Shown piece after piece: positions 8,089 to 17,434 of a stretch of 64,000 nt of DNA (positions are counted from its first letter, which is position 1; the number at the start of each line of letters is the position of its first letter). Made by a program: the position numbers and the translations under genes. Under the pieces are notes generated by a model. It searched no databases. It was not told the origin of the DNA and saw only the letters and a program-made list of their open reading frames with translations. The stretch spans positions 1 through 64,000 of the forward strand of contig JBCBNX010000001.1 of the NCBI GenBank assembly GCA_039821555.1, given 5' to 3'. Source of the stretch: Bacteroidota bacterium (GTDB lineage Bacteria > Bacteroidota > Rhodothermia > Rhodothermales > Rubricoccaceae).

Positions 8089-10281
8089 ATGCCCGTTGTC
8101 TCGCTCGCTGACACCACGCTTACGCCCGATTCGCCTGCCACAAAGGCGGCGCTGCAGCAGTGGTTCGGCTTCGACGCGCTGCGGGCGGGGCAGGTCGAGG
8201 CGCTCGAGCACGTGCTCGGTGGGGAGGACACGCTCGTAGTGATGCCGACGGGCGCGGGGAAGTCGCTCGTCTACCAATTGGCGGCGGTGCTGCACGACGG
8301 CGAAGCGCTACCGAATGGCGTCACGCTCGTGGTCTCGCCGCTCATCGCGCTGATGAAGGACCAGGTGGACGCGCTCCAGGCGAAGGGCATCCCGGCGGCT
8401 GCGATCAACTCGTCGATGCCAGCAGCGGCGCAGCGAGAGGTCATGCAACAGATGCGCGACGGGACGCTGAAGCTGGTCTACGTCGCGCCGGAGCGGTTGC
8501 GGCACCGCGGCTTCATGAACGCGCTCCGCGAGACAACGGTCGCGCTCCTCGCCGTGGACGAGGCGCACTGCGTCAGCCAGTGGGGGCACGACTTCCGCCC
8601 CGACTACCTCGCCATCGGCGACGCCCGCGAGCGCATGGGCCGCCCCCAGACGGTCGCGCTCACGGCTACGGCTACGCCCGTCGTGCAGTCGGACATTTGC
8701 GCGACGCTCGGCATCAGCCACGCGAGGCAGGTCGTGACCGGCTTCAACCGGCCCAACCTCTACTTCCGCGTCGTCTCCACGCCCGGCGACGGCGACAAGC
8801 GGCGCGTCCTGAACGACTTTCTGGAGGAGCACAAAGACCAGCCGGGCCTGATCTACGTCGGCACGCGCAAGTACGCCGAGTCCGTGACGCGCTTCGTGCG
8901 CGACGTGTGCAAGCGCGAGGTTCGGGCCTACCACGCAGGGCTCACCGACGGCGAGCGCTCCGAAGTGCAGGACGCCTTCCTCACCGGCGGCCTCGACCTC
9001 GTCGTGGCGACCAACGCCTTTGGCATGGGCGTCGACCGCGCCGACGTGCGCTTTGTCGTCCACTGGGCGATCCCCTCGACGCTCGAAGCCTACTACCAGG
9101 AGGCGGGCCGCGCGGGCCGTGACAGTGACTCCTCGACGTGTCTGCTGCTCTACGCGCCGACCGACCGCCAACTCCGCGAGTGGTTCATCGACCAGGCCCA
9201 GCCCGGCGAGAAGAGCCTGCACAAACTCTACCGCGCCGTCGCTAGGCAGTCAGTTGACGATAGCAATGAAGCCGAGATCGACGTAGATGCGCTCGGCCAC
9301 GACCACCGCGTCGATCTCAAGGCCGTCGGGGTGCGAGTCGGTCTGGGCCTGCTCGAACGGATGGGCGCGCTCACCCGCTACGACGACCGCGGACCGCTTC
9401 GCCACTACAGCCTCGGCGGTTGGGAAGGCGCCGACCGGCGTGTCGTGCTGGAGGGCGTCGAGAAGCGGCGCAAGAACAAGCATGACGGGCTCGGCCACAT
9501 GGTCGCCTACGCCGAGCGCGAGACGTGCCGTCGGGAGAAGCTCGTGGGGTATTTCGGTGAGGCCGTCGAGCACCAGCCGGAGCGGTGCTGCGACGCCTGC
9601 GCCGTCCAGGCGCGCCTTCGCGAGGCCCCCGACGAGATTCCGCCCTTCGAGGCGCTGCCGATGCACAGCCGCATCGCCATCGGCCTGCTCGACCTCGTGG
9701 ACCGGCTCCGCTGGAGCGTGGGCCGCAAGACGCTCGTGCGCATTCTCACTGGCTCGAAAGCAGGCGACACGGAGGCGAAATACGGCACGAACCCGTACTA
9801 CGGACGCCTCGGCTTCTACCGCCAGGACGACGTCGATGGCTTCTACAAACAGCTTCTCGCGATGGGCTATCTCAAGGTCGGCGGGGAGTACATGACCGTG
9901 GACCTCACCGCGCTCGGCACGCAGGCGCTCAAGCACCGCGAGGCGGTCCCGCTCGACACCGACGGGCCGCTGCCCACGGGCCGAGGAAGCGCGTCCACCA
10001 ACGGGGCGCGCAGGTCTGGAAGCCGAACGGTCGAGTACGACGAGGCTGCGCTCACCCCCGACGACGCGCCGCTCTTCGAGGCGCTGCGCGAATGGCGCAC
10101 GCAGCGGGCGACGGCCGACGCGGTACCGCCCTACGTCGTCTTCTCCGACGCGGTCCTCCGCGCCATCGCTGTGAGCCGCCCGGCCACCGACGACGACCTG
10201 CTCGCGCTCAAAGGCATCGGCGCGAAGAAGGTGGCGACCTACGGCGAGGACGTGCTCGAACTGGTCACGGCCGCCGCCTAG
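8089..10281 (+). CDS. recQ: ATP-dependent DNA helicase RecQ
   Basis: A 730-residue 3'-5' DNA helicase of recombination and replication-fork repair. Motif I is MPTGAGKS (Lys58), the Walker B box is DEAH at 157-160 followed by the RecQ-specific aromatic-rich loop (CVSQWGHDFRPDY), and motif VI is QEAGRAGRD. The RQC zinc cysteines lie around 480-504 (CRREK ... CCDAC). An HRDC domain closes the protein (~650-730, ending in LKGIGAKKVATYGEDVL). Length and domain order match full-length RecQ. It is convergent with sppA, only 16 bases away, and no obvious terminator fits between them. Confidence 0.95.
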   Translation: MPVVSLADTTLTPDSPATKAALQQWFGFDALRAGQVEALEHVLGGEDTLVVMPTGAGKSLVYQLAAVLHDGEALPNGVTLVVSPLIALMKDQVDALQAKGIPAAAINSSMPAAAQREVMQQMRDGTLKLVYVAPERLRHRGFMNALRETTVALLAVDEAHCVSQWGHDFRPDYLAIGDARERMGRPQTVALTATATPVVQSDICATLGISHARQVVTGFNRPNLYFRVVSTPGDGDKRRVLNDFLEEHKDQPGLIYVGTRKYAESVTRFVRDVCKREVRAYHAGLTDGERSEVQDAFLTGGLDLVVATNAFGMGVDRADVRFVVHWAIPSTLEAYYQEAGRAGRDSDSSTCLLLYAPTDRQLREWFIDQAQPGEKSLHKLYRAVARQSVDDSNEAEIDVDALGHDHRVDLKAVGVRVGLGLLERMGALTRYDDRGPLRHYSLGGWEGADRRVVLEGVEKRRKNKHDGLGHMVAYAERETCRREKLVGYFGEAVEHQPERCCDACAVQARLREAPDEIPPFEALPMHSRIAIGLLDLVDRLRWSVGRKTLVRILTGSKAGDTEAKYGTNPYYGRLGFYRQDDVDGFYKQLLAMGYLKVGGEYMTVDLTALGTQALKHREAVPLDTDGPLPTGRGSASTNGARRSGSRTVEYDEAALTPDDAPLFEALREWRTQRATADAVPPYVVFSDAVLRAIAVSRPATDDDLLALKGIGAKKVATYGEDVLELVTAAA

Positions 10282-10297
10282 AAGCGGGGCCCGTGCT

Positions 10298-12115
10298 CTA
10301 CGGGGCGAGTACCCACGGCAGCCGTGCCTGCGGTGTGGCGTGTAGCCGCGAAGCCTCGGCCAGCGGAGCCAACTGACGCACCCAGGCCTGCGCCTCGGGT
10401 GGGAGGGAAGTCGACCGTTGCAGCTGGCCCCACTGCCGGATGCCGGGGCTGCTGAGCAGTTGCCCAACGATGCGGTCGAACAGCGGTGGCGGCTGCGGGA
10501 ACGTCCGTAGGCGATACCGTCCAGGTTCCAATGCAGCCAATTCCGCTGCCAACTCGACGGCAAGGTTGAGGCCGCCTAGTTCGTCCACGAGGCCGACGGC
10601 GTGCGCGTCCTCGCCCGTGTAGACACGGCCTCCGGCAAGCAGGTCTACCGTGTCACGCGGCAAGCCCCGGCCCTCGGCGACGCGCTCCCGGAACGTGTCG
10701 TAGATGCGGTCTACCTCGCGTTCAAGGAGCGCCCGTTCAGCCGCGTCGAGGGGTTTGGCCGAGCTGTAGAGGTCGGCGAAGGGCGCCGTGAGCACCGTGT
10801 CGGTGTCGAGGAAGAGCCGCGATTCGAGGAAGTCCGAGGCGTCGAACAAGATCGAGAAGACGCCGATGGAGCCGGTGATGGTGAGCGGGTCGGCAACGAT
10901 GGTGTCGGCGGGCGCGGCGATGTAGTAGCCACCTGAGGCCGCGACGCCTGCCATTGAGGCCACGACGGGCACCTCGGCCTTGGCGTTGACCACGGCGCGC
11001 CACATCGCATCGGCCGCGGTCGCGTCGCCGCCCGGCGAGTCAATCCGGACGACGAGGGCGGCTACCTTCGGGTCCGTGAGCGCGTCGTCGATGGCCTCGA
11101 TGAACGTGTCGGCCCCCAGTACCGGGCCCATGACGACGTCCGAGCCGCTGTCGCCGTTGAGGATCGTGCCGGACGCATAGACGACGGCGATACGCGCGTC
11201 GTCCTCGAAATCGAGCCCCGCCTGCGACGGCGACGTCTGGACGTAGTCGCTGAGCGACACCGTTGGGAGGTCGTCGTCGTCGGCCAGGCCCAGGCGCGCG
11301 GCGAGGTGCTCGACCAGTTCGTCCTCGTACCACAACGCATCGAGCAGCCCCACCTCGGCAGCGTCGGTAGCCGCCAGCACGCGGCCGCCATCGATGAGCG
11401 TCTCGACCTCCTGCGGCGCCAGGCCTCGGCCCTCGGAGACGGCTATGCTGAAGCGCCGGGCGCGGTCAGCCAGCAGAGCGCGGAGTTGGAACGCGTTGGC
11501 CTCCGACAGCGAAGTGCGTGTGAACGGCTCCACGGCGCTCTTATAGTCTCCCGCACGGATTGCCTGCGCCTCAATGCCGAGCTCGTCGAACAGGTCGGCG
11601 AAGAATGTCACCGAGGCGCCAAAGCCGGTCATGTCGAACGACGCAACGGGTGGGCTCAGGATGCTGTCGGCGGCCGTGGCGAGGAAGTAGCCGGGCTGGT
11701 CGAAGCCCGCAGCCGTGGGGTGCGCGAAGATCGGCGTCCCCGAGGCGCGCACCCGCTCTAGGGCGTCTCGCACCTCCTCCAGCGCTGCCCACGAGGCCTG
11801 CACGCCATTGGGCCGGAGCCAGACCGCCGCGATGCGCTCGTCGGCGGCTGCCATATCGAGGCCGAGCAGCACCTCTCGAAGCGGGGGCACCTCGGTCGCC
11901 AACTCGGCAAACGGGTCGAGTGGCGCTTCCTCCAGCAGCGGACCGCCGAGGTCCACGACGAGCACGGCCTCTGAGGGGACTGCTGGCGTCGAGTCAGAGC
12001 CGGCCACGAAGCCGATCAGCAGCAAGAGCAAAAAGCCGCCGACGAAGAGGAGGGCCGTAAGCGCCCCCACAAACGACGAAAAGGCACGGGCAAAGAAGCC
12101 AGGCGAGGTAGACAT
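10298..12115 (-). CDS. sppA: Signal peptide peptidase SppA, 67K type
   Basis: A 605-residue membrane-anchored serine/lysine protease that degrades cleaved signal peptides in the periplasm. One N-terminal transmembrane segment (~15-38) is followed by two tandem S49 domains, as in E. coli SppA and unlike the short SppA36K. The catalytic dyad is visible: Lys192 in AGDYKSAVEPFTR in the first half and Ser394 in GVAASGGYYIA in the second. The open frame continues 40 codons upstream to 12235, but ATG 12115 is chosen because it immediately precedes the anchor and leaves room for a promoter before the divergent Nudix gene. Confidence 0.92.
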   Translation of the reverse strand: MSTSPGFFARAFSSFVGALTALLFVGGFLLLLLIGFVAGSDSTPAVPSEAVLVVDLGGPLLEEAPLDPFAELATEVPPLREVLLGLDMAAADERIAAVWLRPNGVQASWAALEEVRDALERVRASGTPIFAHPTAAGFDQPGYFLATAADSILSPPVASFDMTGFGASVTFFADLFDELGIEAQAIRAGDYKSAVEPFTRTSLSEANAFQLRALLADRARRFSIAVSEGRGLAPQEVETLIDGGRVLAATDAAEVGLLDALWYEDELVEHLAARLGLADDDDLPTVSLSDYVQTSPSQAGLDFEDDARIAVVYASGTILNGDSGSDVVMGPVLGADTFIEAIDDALTDPKVAALVVRIDSPGGDATAADAMWRAVVNAKAEVPVVASMAGVAASGGYYIAAPADTIVADPLTITGSIGVFSILFDASDFLESRLFLDTDTVLTAPFADLYSSAKPLDAAERALLEREVDRIYDTFRERVAEGRGLPRDTVDLLAGGRVYTGEDAHAVGLVDELGGLNLAVELAAELAALEPGRYRLRTFPQPPPLFDRIVGQLLSSPGIRQWGQLQRSTSLPPEAQAWVRQLAPLAEASRLHATPQARLPWVLAP

Positions 12116-12233
12116 TGAGATGGGAAGCGTGAAGAGTGGAGCGGGATCGAACGGCGGGGATAAGATCCGCTGTAGGTGACGTAGCAGGCGTCGACAGCCC
12201 CGCCGCGTACCAAGAGCCAGGGACAGAGCCCCC

Positions 12234-12785
12234 ATGAAACTCGAAGAGACGAAAAAGTCCTCAGACCTCCTCGTGGAGGGCGTACTGCTGACGGCCTACC
12301 GCGACACGGTCGTGCTGCCGGACGGCGGCGAGTCGGTGCGGGAGTGGGTCAAGCACCCTGGGGCGTCAGCGGTCGTGCCGCTCTTCGCCGACGGGACGAC
12401 GGTGCTGCTGCGTCAGTTCCGCTACCCGCCTCGGCGCACGTTCATCGAAGTCCCGGCAGGGAAGCTCGACGTAGACGGCGAGGACCCGGCCGACGTCGCG
12501 CTGCGCGAACTGGCGGAAGAGGCGGGGCTCACTGCGGAGCGCCTGATGCCCCTTGGGAAGACGTTCCCCTGCATTGGCTACAGCGACGAGGTCATTTACT
12601 TTTTCCTCGCCGAGGGGCTCTCCGACGCAGTGGCCCACACCGAGGACGACGAGTTTGTGGAGCCCTTCCGCCTGCCGTTCGCCGAAGCGGTGGCGATGGC
12701 GCGACGCGGTGAGATCCTCGACGCCAAGAGCGAGATCGCGATTCTACGCGCGGCGACCGTCCTCGATGAGCGGAACGCGGTATGA
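12234..12785 (+). CDS. Nudix hydrolase, ADP-ribose pyrophosphatase-like
   Basis: A 183-residue Nudix enzyme, likely hydrolysing ADP-ribose or a related nucleoside diphosphate sugar to AMP and a sugar phosphate. The Nudix box runs from Gly76 to Leu99 (GKLDVDGEDPADVALRELAE...) with the metal-binding REL-x-EE core intact; it has one residue more than the strict G-x5-E spacing before the first Glu. The preceding QFRYP and PAGKL strings are typical of ADP-ribose pyrophosphatases such as NudF. The gene overlaps the next by four bases (ATGA at 12782-12785), so the two are translationally coupled. Confidence 0.87.
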   Translation: MKLEETKKSSDLLVEGVLLTAYRDTVVLPDGGESVREWVKHPGASAVVPLFADGTTVLLRQFRYPPRRTFIEVPAGKLDVDGEDPADVALRELAEEAGLTAERLMPLGKTFPCIGYSDEVIYFFLAEGLSDAVAHTEDDEFVEPFRLPFAEAVAMARRGEILDAKSEIAILRAATVLDERNAV

Positions 12786-13624
12786 CGGTCGCGATCCTCG
12801 GAGCAGGCTGGCTCGGCGAAGCGCTCGGGCAAACCCTCGTTGCGCGCGGCGACACGGTGCATGCCGCCACGACAACTCCGGCAAAGATGGCCCGATTGCG
12901 GGCTGGGGGAATGGAGCCGTTCCACCTCAAGGTGACCCCGGAGCGCATCGAGGGCGACGGCAGCGACCAGTTTTTCGACGTTGAGGCGCTCGTCGTGACG
13001 CTGCCGCCGGGACGCCGTGACCCGAACGTGCTCCTGCGCTATGGCGCCCAGATCGACCAGGTCATCGAGGCCGCAGCGCGCATCAATCATGTCGTCTACA
13101 CCAGCTCCACCTCGGTCTATCCCGACCTCGCAGGCGCGCCACGTCTGCACGAAGAGGACGTAGCCACCGTGCCGGACCAAATCAGCGCCTCCGGCAATGC
13201 ATGCCTCGCTGCAGAACAGGCACTCACGATGGCGCTCGGCAGCGTTACTGTGTTCAGGCTCGGCGGGCTCTATGGACCCGGGCGGACGCCCGCGCGCTAC
13301 CTGGCGGGCCGTGCCGATCTCGGCGGTGGGGATCGCCCCGTCAACCTCGTCCACCGCGCCGACGTGATTACAGCAATCCGGCGCATACTTGATACGGAAG
13401 CCGTCGGCACGTACAACCTCGCCGCCGACGAACACCCAACACGGCGTGAGTTTTACCCGGCTGCCGCGGACGCGCTAGGCTTGGAGCCGCCGACGTTTGC
13501 GCCGAGTGGTGGCCCTGTGGTTGGCAAGCGTGTCAGAAACGCGCGAGCCAAGGGCATGCTTGGGATCCCATTCCGACCGCTCGACCCGACGCAGCATGCC
13601 GAAGACACGGCGTTGGAGACGTAG
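12782..13624 (+). CDS. NAD(P)-dependent epimerase/dehydratase-family protein (YeeZ-like)
   Basis: A 280-residue extended-SDR protein. The N-terminal Rossmann motif GAGWLG (residues 7-12) and the strings YTSSTSVYPD, FRLGGLYGPGR and NLVHRADV are those of the atypical SDR subgroup containing E. coli YeeZ. The usual YxxxK catalytic pair is replaced around residues 137-145 (SASGNACLAAEQ), so classical epimerase chemistry is doubtful. Coupled by an ATGA overlap to the Nudix gene upstream, which suggests linked nucleotide-sugar or cofactor housekeeping, but the substrate is unknown. It is convergent with the SCP2-like gene, ten bases away. Confidence 0.78.
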   Translation: MTVAILGAGWLGEALGQTLVARGDTVHAATTTPAKMARLRAGGMEPFHLKVTPERIEGDGSDQFFDVEALVVTLPPGRRDPNVLLRYGAQIDQVIEAAARINHVVYTSSTSVYPDLAGAPRLHEEDVATVPDQISASGNACLAAEQALTMALGSVTVFRLGGLYGPGRTPARYLAGRADLGGGDRPVNLVHRADVITAIRRILDTEAVGTYNLAADEHPTRREFYPAAADALGLEPPTFAPSGGPVVGKRVRNARAKGMLGIPFRPLDPTQHAEDTALET

Positions 13625-13634
13625 CCTCAAGGAG

Positions 13635-13970
13635 CTAGCCGCCGAAGAGCGTCATGAACTTCGTCGCGAATGGGACCGAGCCCTTGAGCTTCAGCTTGCC
13701 GGACATCAGCGCCATCATCGGGTTGGTTTGCCCGTTCTCGATGGCGAGCCAGTCATCGGCGTCGGCCTTGAGCGTCAGGGTCGGATCCTCGGGGACCGCT
13801 GCGTTCTCCTCGATTGTCAACTCCGGGCCGTTGACACGGAGGAGGACCTGCTTGGCGTTGGCGCCAGAGAGGTCCATGAAGACCGTGGCGTCGACACCGT
13901 CGGCCTTATCGGTGTCGAAGCGGTCCGGGTAGGAGGCGATCACGTCTTCGATCGTAGCGTAGCGGGGCAT
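13635..13970 (-). CDS. SCP2 sterol-binding-domain protein
   Basis: A 111-residue single-domain protein of the SCP2/lipid-transfer fold. Supporting features are VFMDLSGANAKQVLLRVNG, the alternating strand LTLKADADDWLAIENGQ and the closing MMALMSGKLKLKGSVPFATKF, which is the best conserved part of SCP2 domains. The start is set at ATG 13970 (MPRYATIEDV); the open frame extends 21 codons further but with no family similarity. In bacteria such proteins are thought to bind lipids or acyl-CoA; the ligand here is unknown. Confidence 0.85.
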   Translation of the reverse strand: MPRYATIEDVIASYPDRFDTDKADGVDATVFMDLSGANAKQVLLRVNGPELTIEENAAVPEDPTLTLKADADDWLAIENGQTNPMMALMSGKLKLKGSVPFATKFMTLFGG

Positions 13971-14055
13971 GGGCGTGCAGTGTTGTACGGGGGAAGAGCG
14001 CAAGATACGACCACCATCCGGATAGGTGCACACTGTTAACCTGCGTCAGGCGCGC

Positions 14056-14487
14056 CTATTTCAGGATCTCCAACCGGACGGTCACGAGCCCGTCGTCCAC
14101 CATGTCAATTTCCCGGGCGGCACCAAGCGCCAGATCGATGATCCGGTCGCGTGGCTCGGGGCCTCGGTCGTTGATGCGGACCGTTACCGTGGCTCCGTTG
14201 TCGGCACGGGTAACGCGCACCCGAGTGCCAAAGGGAAGTGTCCGGTGGGCTGCGGTCAAGCCCTCCGGGTCGAAGGTTTCGCCGTTGGCAGTGGAGCGGC
14301 CGGCATACTTGTAGCCGTACCAGCTTGCCGTGCCTTGGACGGGGCCGAGCAGCGCGACGGGGTCTTCGGTCTCCTGGAGAAAGGCAGCAGGATCGCAGCC
14401 CGAGATCCAAAGGGGGAGAAGGAGGACGGCAACGAGGCAGACCGTCGCCGCGCTCGGGGAACGGCGCGAGGAGTGGGGAGCAGACAT
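14056..14487 (-). CDS. RlpA-like double-psi beta-barrel lipoprotein
   Basis: A 143-residue lipoprotein with a signal peptide and lipobox ISGC (Cys31). The mature part is an RlpA-like double-psi barrel: GTASWYGYKYAGRSTANGE, HRTLPFGTRVRVT and VRINDRGP, with the conserved Asp-Arg-Gly. RlpA in Pseudomonas is a septal lytic transglycosylase acting on denuded glycan; E. coli RlpA lacks the activity. There is no SPOR domain here, so septal targeting by that route is not supported. Upstream lies a 213-base gap before the divergent unknown gene. Confidence 0.88.
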   Translation of the reverse strand: MSAPHSSRRSPSAATVCLVAVLLLPLWISGCDPAAFLQETEDPVALLGPVQGTASWYGYKYAGRSTANGETFDPEGLTAAHRTLPFGTRVRVTRADNGATVTVRINDRGPEPRDRIIDLALGAAREIDMVDDGLVTVRLEILK

Positions 14488-14700
14488 GGTGGTGGTGGGG
14501 CGGTCGCCGGGTGGTCGTGGCGGGAGTGAGAGGCCTCGGCGAAGATGTCAACAAAGTCGGGCCTCCGACCCATGTGTGGCAACACAGTTGGGCAAACAGG
14601 CATAGCACATCCCATGCCTTCTTCACGCCCATGCACGCCAGGGCCGCATCGCACACGCGTCCCTTTGGAGTCCTCGTCCAGCCACTAGGTTTCACATCCC

Positions 14701-15162
14701 ATGCCGGAGGCCCGTACCACCACGCTCGCCAGCCAGGACGGCGTCCTCACCATTGCCATGAAACCGCAGGTGGAGCGTTCTATGCGCCGGTTGGAGGGGT
14801 TGCACCAGCAGTTCATCGCCGATCACTGGCCGAGCCTCGCCGCAGCCGCCTTCGATGGGTGGAAGCGCCACGGAGCAGGCGCCGTCGTACTGATTGGCGG
14901 TGCCAAGTCGTCCTTTTTCGGACGCAGTGAGCCATTTGTAGCGGAGACTATTTGGTACACCACGCAGGTGCACAACGTGCCCGGTGCACCCGAGGAGTGG
15001 TTCTCTGGTTGGGAAGCTGAACAGCTAGAGACGTACGATCCGGACACGGAGAGCCTGCTCATCTTCGTGGACGTGGAGCGCGACCTACGCTGCGGCTACC
15101 GCGTCGAGGGCATGCTCGCGCCGCCGGAGGCGCACGTCCATGCGCGCGCGCGCTTCAACTGA
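14701..15162 (+). CDS. Protein of unknown function
   Basis: A 153-residue soluble protein starting at ATG 14701. I do not recognise its family. It has no signal peptide and no membrane segment. The N-terminal half is amphipathic-helical with a Trp-rich centre (DHWPSLAAAAFDGWKRHG), followed by a strand-rich stretch (GAGAVVLIGG) and a region with WYTTQVHNVPGAPEEWFSGWE. The end LLIFVDVERDLRCGYRVEGM looks like a strand pair. It is divergent from the RlpA-like gene and convergent with the beta-lactamase, seven bases away. Confidence 0.6.
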   Translation: MPEARTTTLASQDGVLTIAMKPQVERSMRRLEGLHQQFIADHWPSLAAAAFDGWKRHGAGAVVLIGGAKSSFFGRSEPFVAETIWYTTQVHNVPGAPEEWFSGWEAEQLETYDPDTESLLIFVDVERDLRCGYRVEGMLAPPEAHVHARARFN

Positions 15163-15169
15163 GGCACCG

Positions 15170-16090
15170 TCACCTGGCGGGCAGCAGCCCTTCGCTCGCC
15201 ATGATGCGACGGGCGATGCGCATGCGCTTGGGCGCGTCGTCTCCGCCCCCCGGCATGTCGATGTTGAGCGCGAAGGCCCAGCGAGCCGGACCGTCCGATG
15301 TCGCGTGTTCGACGTAGCCGACCCACCACCCGATATCGGGATCGGGAACGTTGGCCCACCCCGTCTTGGCGCGTACAACGTAAGGCGTCCCGTCCGCCAG
15401 TGCGCCACGCTCGATGGCCATCAAGCTGCGCACCGCCTTTTGTGTCGGCGAGGCGAACGGCAGTGACCCGCGCGCCAGCCCTTCGATCAGCGTGATCTGT
15501 TCGAGCGCCGAGACGCGTAGCGCCCCGTTGAGCCAGAACAGGTCGATGTCGCCGCCAATGTCGCGGTTGCCGTAGCCGATGCGGTTCACGAAGTCCTGCA
15601 TTCGCTCTTTGCCCAGGCGCCGGGCGATGTCCTGGAAGACCCACACCGCCGACGCTCGCAATGCGGGCCCGAGCGTGAGGTCCTGGTTCCACGCCGGGAG
15701 AAAGCGCTCCGACCCGTCCCAGACGAACACCTCCGTCGTGTCGGCGACGACACCCGATTCGAGCGCGAACAGCGCGTTGGGGATCTTGAAGGTAGACGCA
15801 GGCAGGTAGCGTGCCGCAGCCCGCTCTGGATCGTGCACGTGCAACGCCTCGATGCCCGCGTGCTCCGCTTCTGCGAGCGGTTCGCCGCTGAGCTTGGCGA
15901 GGACCAACGTGCCCTTGACGCCTTCGTCCGCAAACACCTGCGCGAAGTCGGGACGCACCTCCAGCACCGGGTCACTCACCGTCCGCTCAGGGTGCGGCCA
16001 GGCAGCAGGAGCCTGTCTGACCGGCAGTGTGAGCGACGCGGCGTGCCAGGCTATTCCACCAGCAAGGACGGCGAGAACAAGGGCGCGCAT
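15170..16090 (-). CDS. Class D (OXA-type) beta-lactamase
   Basis: A 306-residue periplasmic serine enzyme with an N-terminal signal segment (~1-20). All class D signatures are present: S99-T-F-K102 (nucleophile and the lysine that is carboxylated in OXA enzymes), S147-A-V, Y173-G-N175, and K242-T-G-W. The surrounding strings (GTLVLAKL, PASTFKIPNALFALE, GYGNRDIGGDIDLFWL) and the length, about 40 residues above a mature OXA plus leader, fit the family. It would hydrolyse penicillins; carbapenemase activity cannot be judged. No regulator or mobile element lies next to it, so it looks chromosomal and resident. Confidence 0.92.
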   Translation of the reverse strand: MRALVLAVLAGGIAWHAASLTLPVRQAPAAWPHPERTVSDPVLEVRPDFAQVFADEGVKGTLVLAKLSGEPLAEAEHAGIEALHVHDPERAAARYLPASTFKIPNALFALESGVVADTTEVFVWDGSERFLPAWNQDLTLGPALRASAVWVFQDIARRLGKERMQDFVNRIGYGNRDIGGDIDLFWLNGALRVSALEQITLIEGLARGSLPFASPTQKAVRSLMAIERGALADGTPYVVRAKTGWANVPDPDIGWWVGYVEHATSDGPARWAFALNIDMPGGGDDAPKRMRIARRIMASEGLLPAR

Positions 16091-16155
16091 GGACAGGACG
16101 GCGACACGAAGAGAGCAAATAGGTGCTCAATCTAGTGCTGCGCCGAACCGGCGGC

Positions 16156-17247
16156 CTACGCGTCCACGCGTTCGCCGTACTGCGTCTGCACGTAGTCGCG
16201 GTAGCTCTGGTCCATCACGGCCTGCAGCCACGACTCGTTGGCGAGGTACCACGCGACCGTCGCGCGGAGGCCGCTCTCGAACGTGTGCGCGCGCGTCCAG
16301 CCGAGTTCGGTTTCGAGCTTCGACGCGTCGATGGCGTAGCGGAAGTCATGGCCGGGGCGGTCCGTGACGAAGGTGATCTGCGCGCGCGCCGTGCCTACTT
16401 CGCGGCCAAGGGCTTCGTCGACGAGGTCGCAGAGCGTGTGCACCACGTCGAGGTTGCGGCGCTCGGCGCGGCCGCCGATGCAATACGTCTCACCGTTGCG
16501 CCCGTCGCGCAGGATCAGATCGATGGCGTCGGCGTGGTCCTCCACGTGCAGCCAGTCGCGCACGTTCTCGCCCGCGCCGTAGACCGGCAGCGGCGCTAGG
16601 TCGCGCGCCTTCGTGATCATCAGCGGGATCAGCTTTTCCGGGAATTGGAACGGCCCGTAGTTGTTCGAGCAGTTCGAGATCACGACCGGCAGCCCATACG
16701 TGTCCGCATAGGCACGCACGAGGTGATCCGAGCCGGCCTTCGAGGCCGAGTAGGGCGAGTGCGGGTCGTAAGGCGTCGTCTCGTCGAAGGCCCCGGTGTC
16801 GCCGAGGGTGCCAAAGACCTCGTCCGTCGAGATATGGTAGAAGCGGAACGCCACGGGATCGATCGCCCCCTCGGTCGTCCACGCTCGCCGTGCCGCATCT
16901 AGGAGCGTGGCCGTGCCGACGACATTCGTGCGGACGAACGCGAGCGGGTCTAGGATCGAGCGGTCGACGTGGCTCTCCGCCGCGAAGTGGGCGACCGTCG
17001 TGAAGTCGTGCTTGTCGAAGAGCCGCTGCACGAGTGCCCCGTCGGCGATGTCACCGTGGACGAACGTGTAGTTGTCGGCGTTCTCGATGGGCTGAAGCGT
17101 CATCGGGTTGCCCGCATAGGTGAGCGCGTCGAGGTTGACGAACTGCACGTCAGGATAGCGCGGCACCATCCGCAGGAGGAAGTTGGCACCGATGAAGCCG
17201 GCGCCGCCCGTGACGAGGACAATGCGCGGAGAATGATGCGTAGACAT
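16156..17247 (-). CDS. rfbB: dTDP-glucose 4,6-dehydratase
   Basis: A 363-residue extended-SDR enzyme converting dTDP-glucose to dTDP-4-keto-6-deoxyglucose, second step of dTDP-rhamnose synthesis. Visible are GGAGFIG (NAD binding, 14-20), the T141-D-E triad typical of 4,6-dehydratases (YHISTDEVFG), Y166-x-x-x-K170 (PYSASK) and NNYGPFQFPEKLIPL. The start at ATG 17247 is preferred over 17280, whose extra 11 residues have no counterpart in the family. The partner genes rfbA, rfbC and rfbD are not in the window, so it stands alone here. Confidence 0.93.
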   Translation of the reverse strand: MSTHHSPRIVLVTGGAGFIGANFLLRMVPRYPDVQFVNLDALTYAGNPMTLQPIENADNYTFVHGDIADGALVQRLFDKHDFTTVAHFAAESHVDRSILDPLAFVRTNVVGTATLLDAARRAWTTEGAIDPVAFRFYHISTDEVFGTLGDTGAFDETTPYDPHSPYSASKAGSDHLVRAYADTYGLPVVISNCSNNYGPFQFPEKLIPLMITKARDLAPLPVYGAGENVRDWLHVEDHADAIDLILRDGRNGETYCIGGRAERRNLDVVHTLCDLVDEALGREVGTARAQITFVTDRPGHDFRYAIDASKLETELGWTRAHTFESGLRATVAWYLANESWLQAVMDQSYRDYVQTQYGERVDA

Positions 17248-17395
17248 GGCGGAGACAGGATGGGTGGCGGAGAATGGCAAACGCTGCAGTATCGGCCAAG
17301 ATCGTGCCGCCGCGAAGCGGAATCGAAGCGGAAATACGCTGAGCGCCTAGCGACGGCACCCCGTCACCCCGCTCGCGTAGCTTTCAGCAACCACC

Positions 17396-17427
17396 GCAAC
17401 ACCGCCTCACTGCAACACCGCCGTACT
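17396..17427. repeat. Two direct 16-base repeats upstream of polA
   Basis: GCAACACCGCCTCACT (17396-17411) is followed directly by GCAACACCGCCGTACT (17412-17427), 14 of 16 bases identical, eight bases before the polA ATG. It probably forms part of the 5' leader. Confidence 0.7.
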
Positions 17428-17434
17428 CCTGGAG

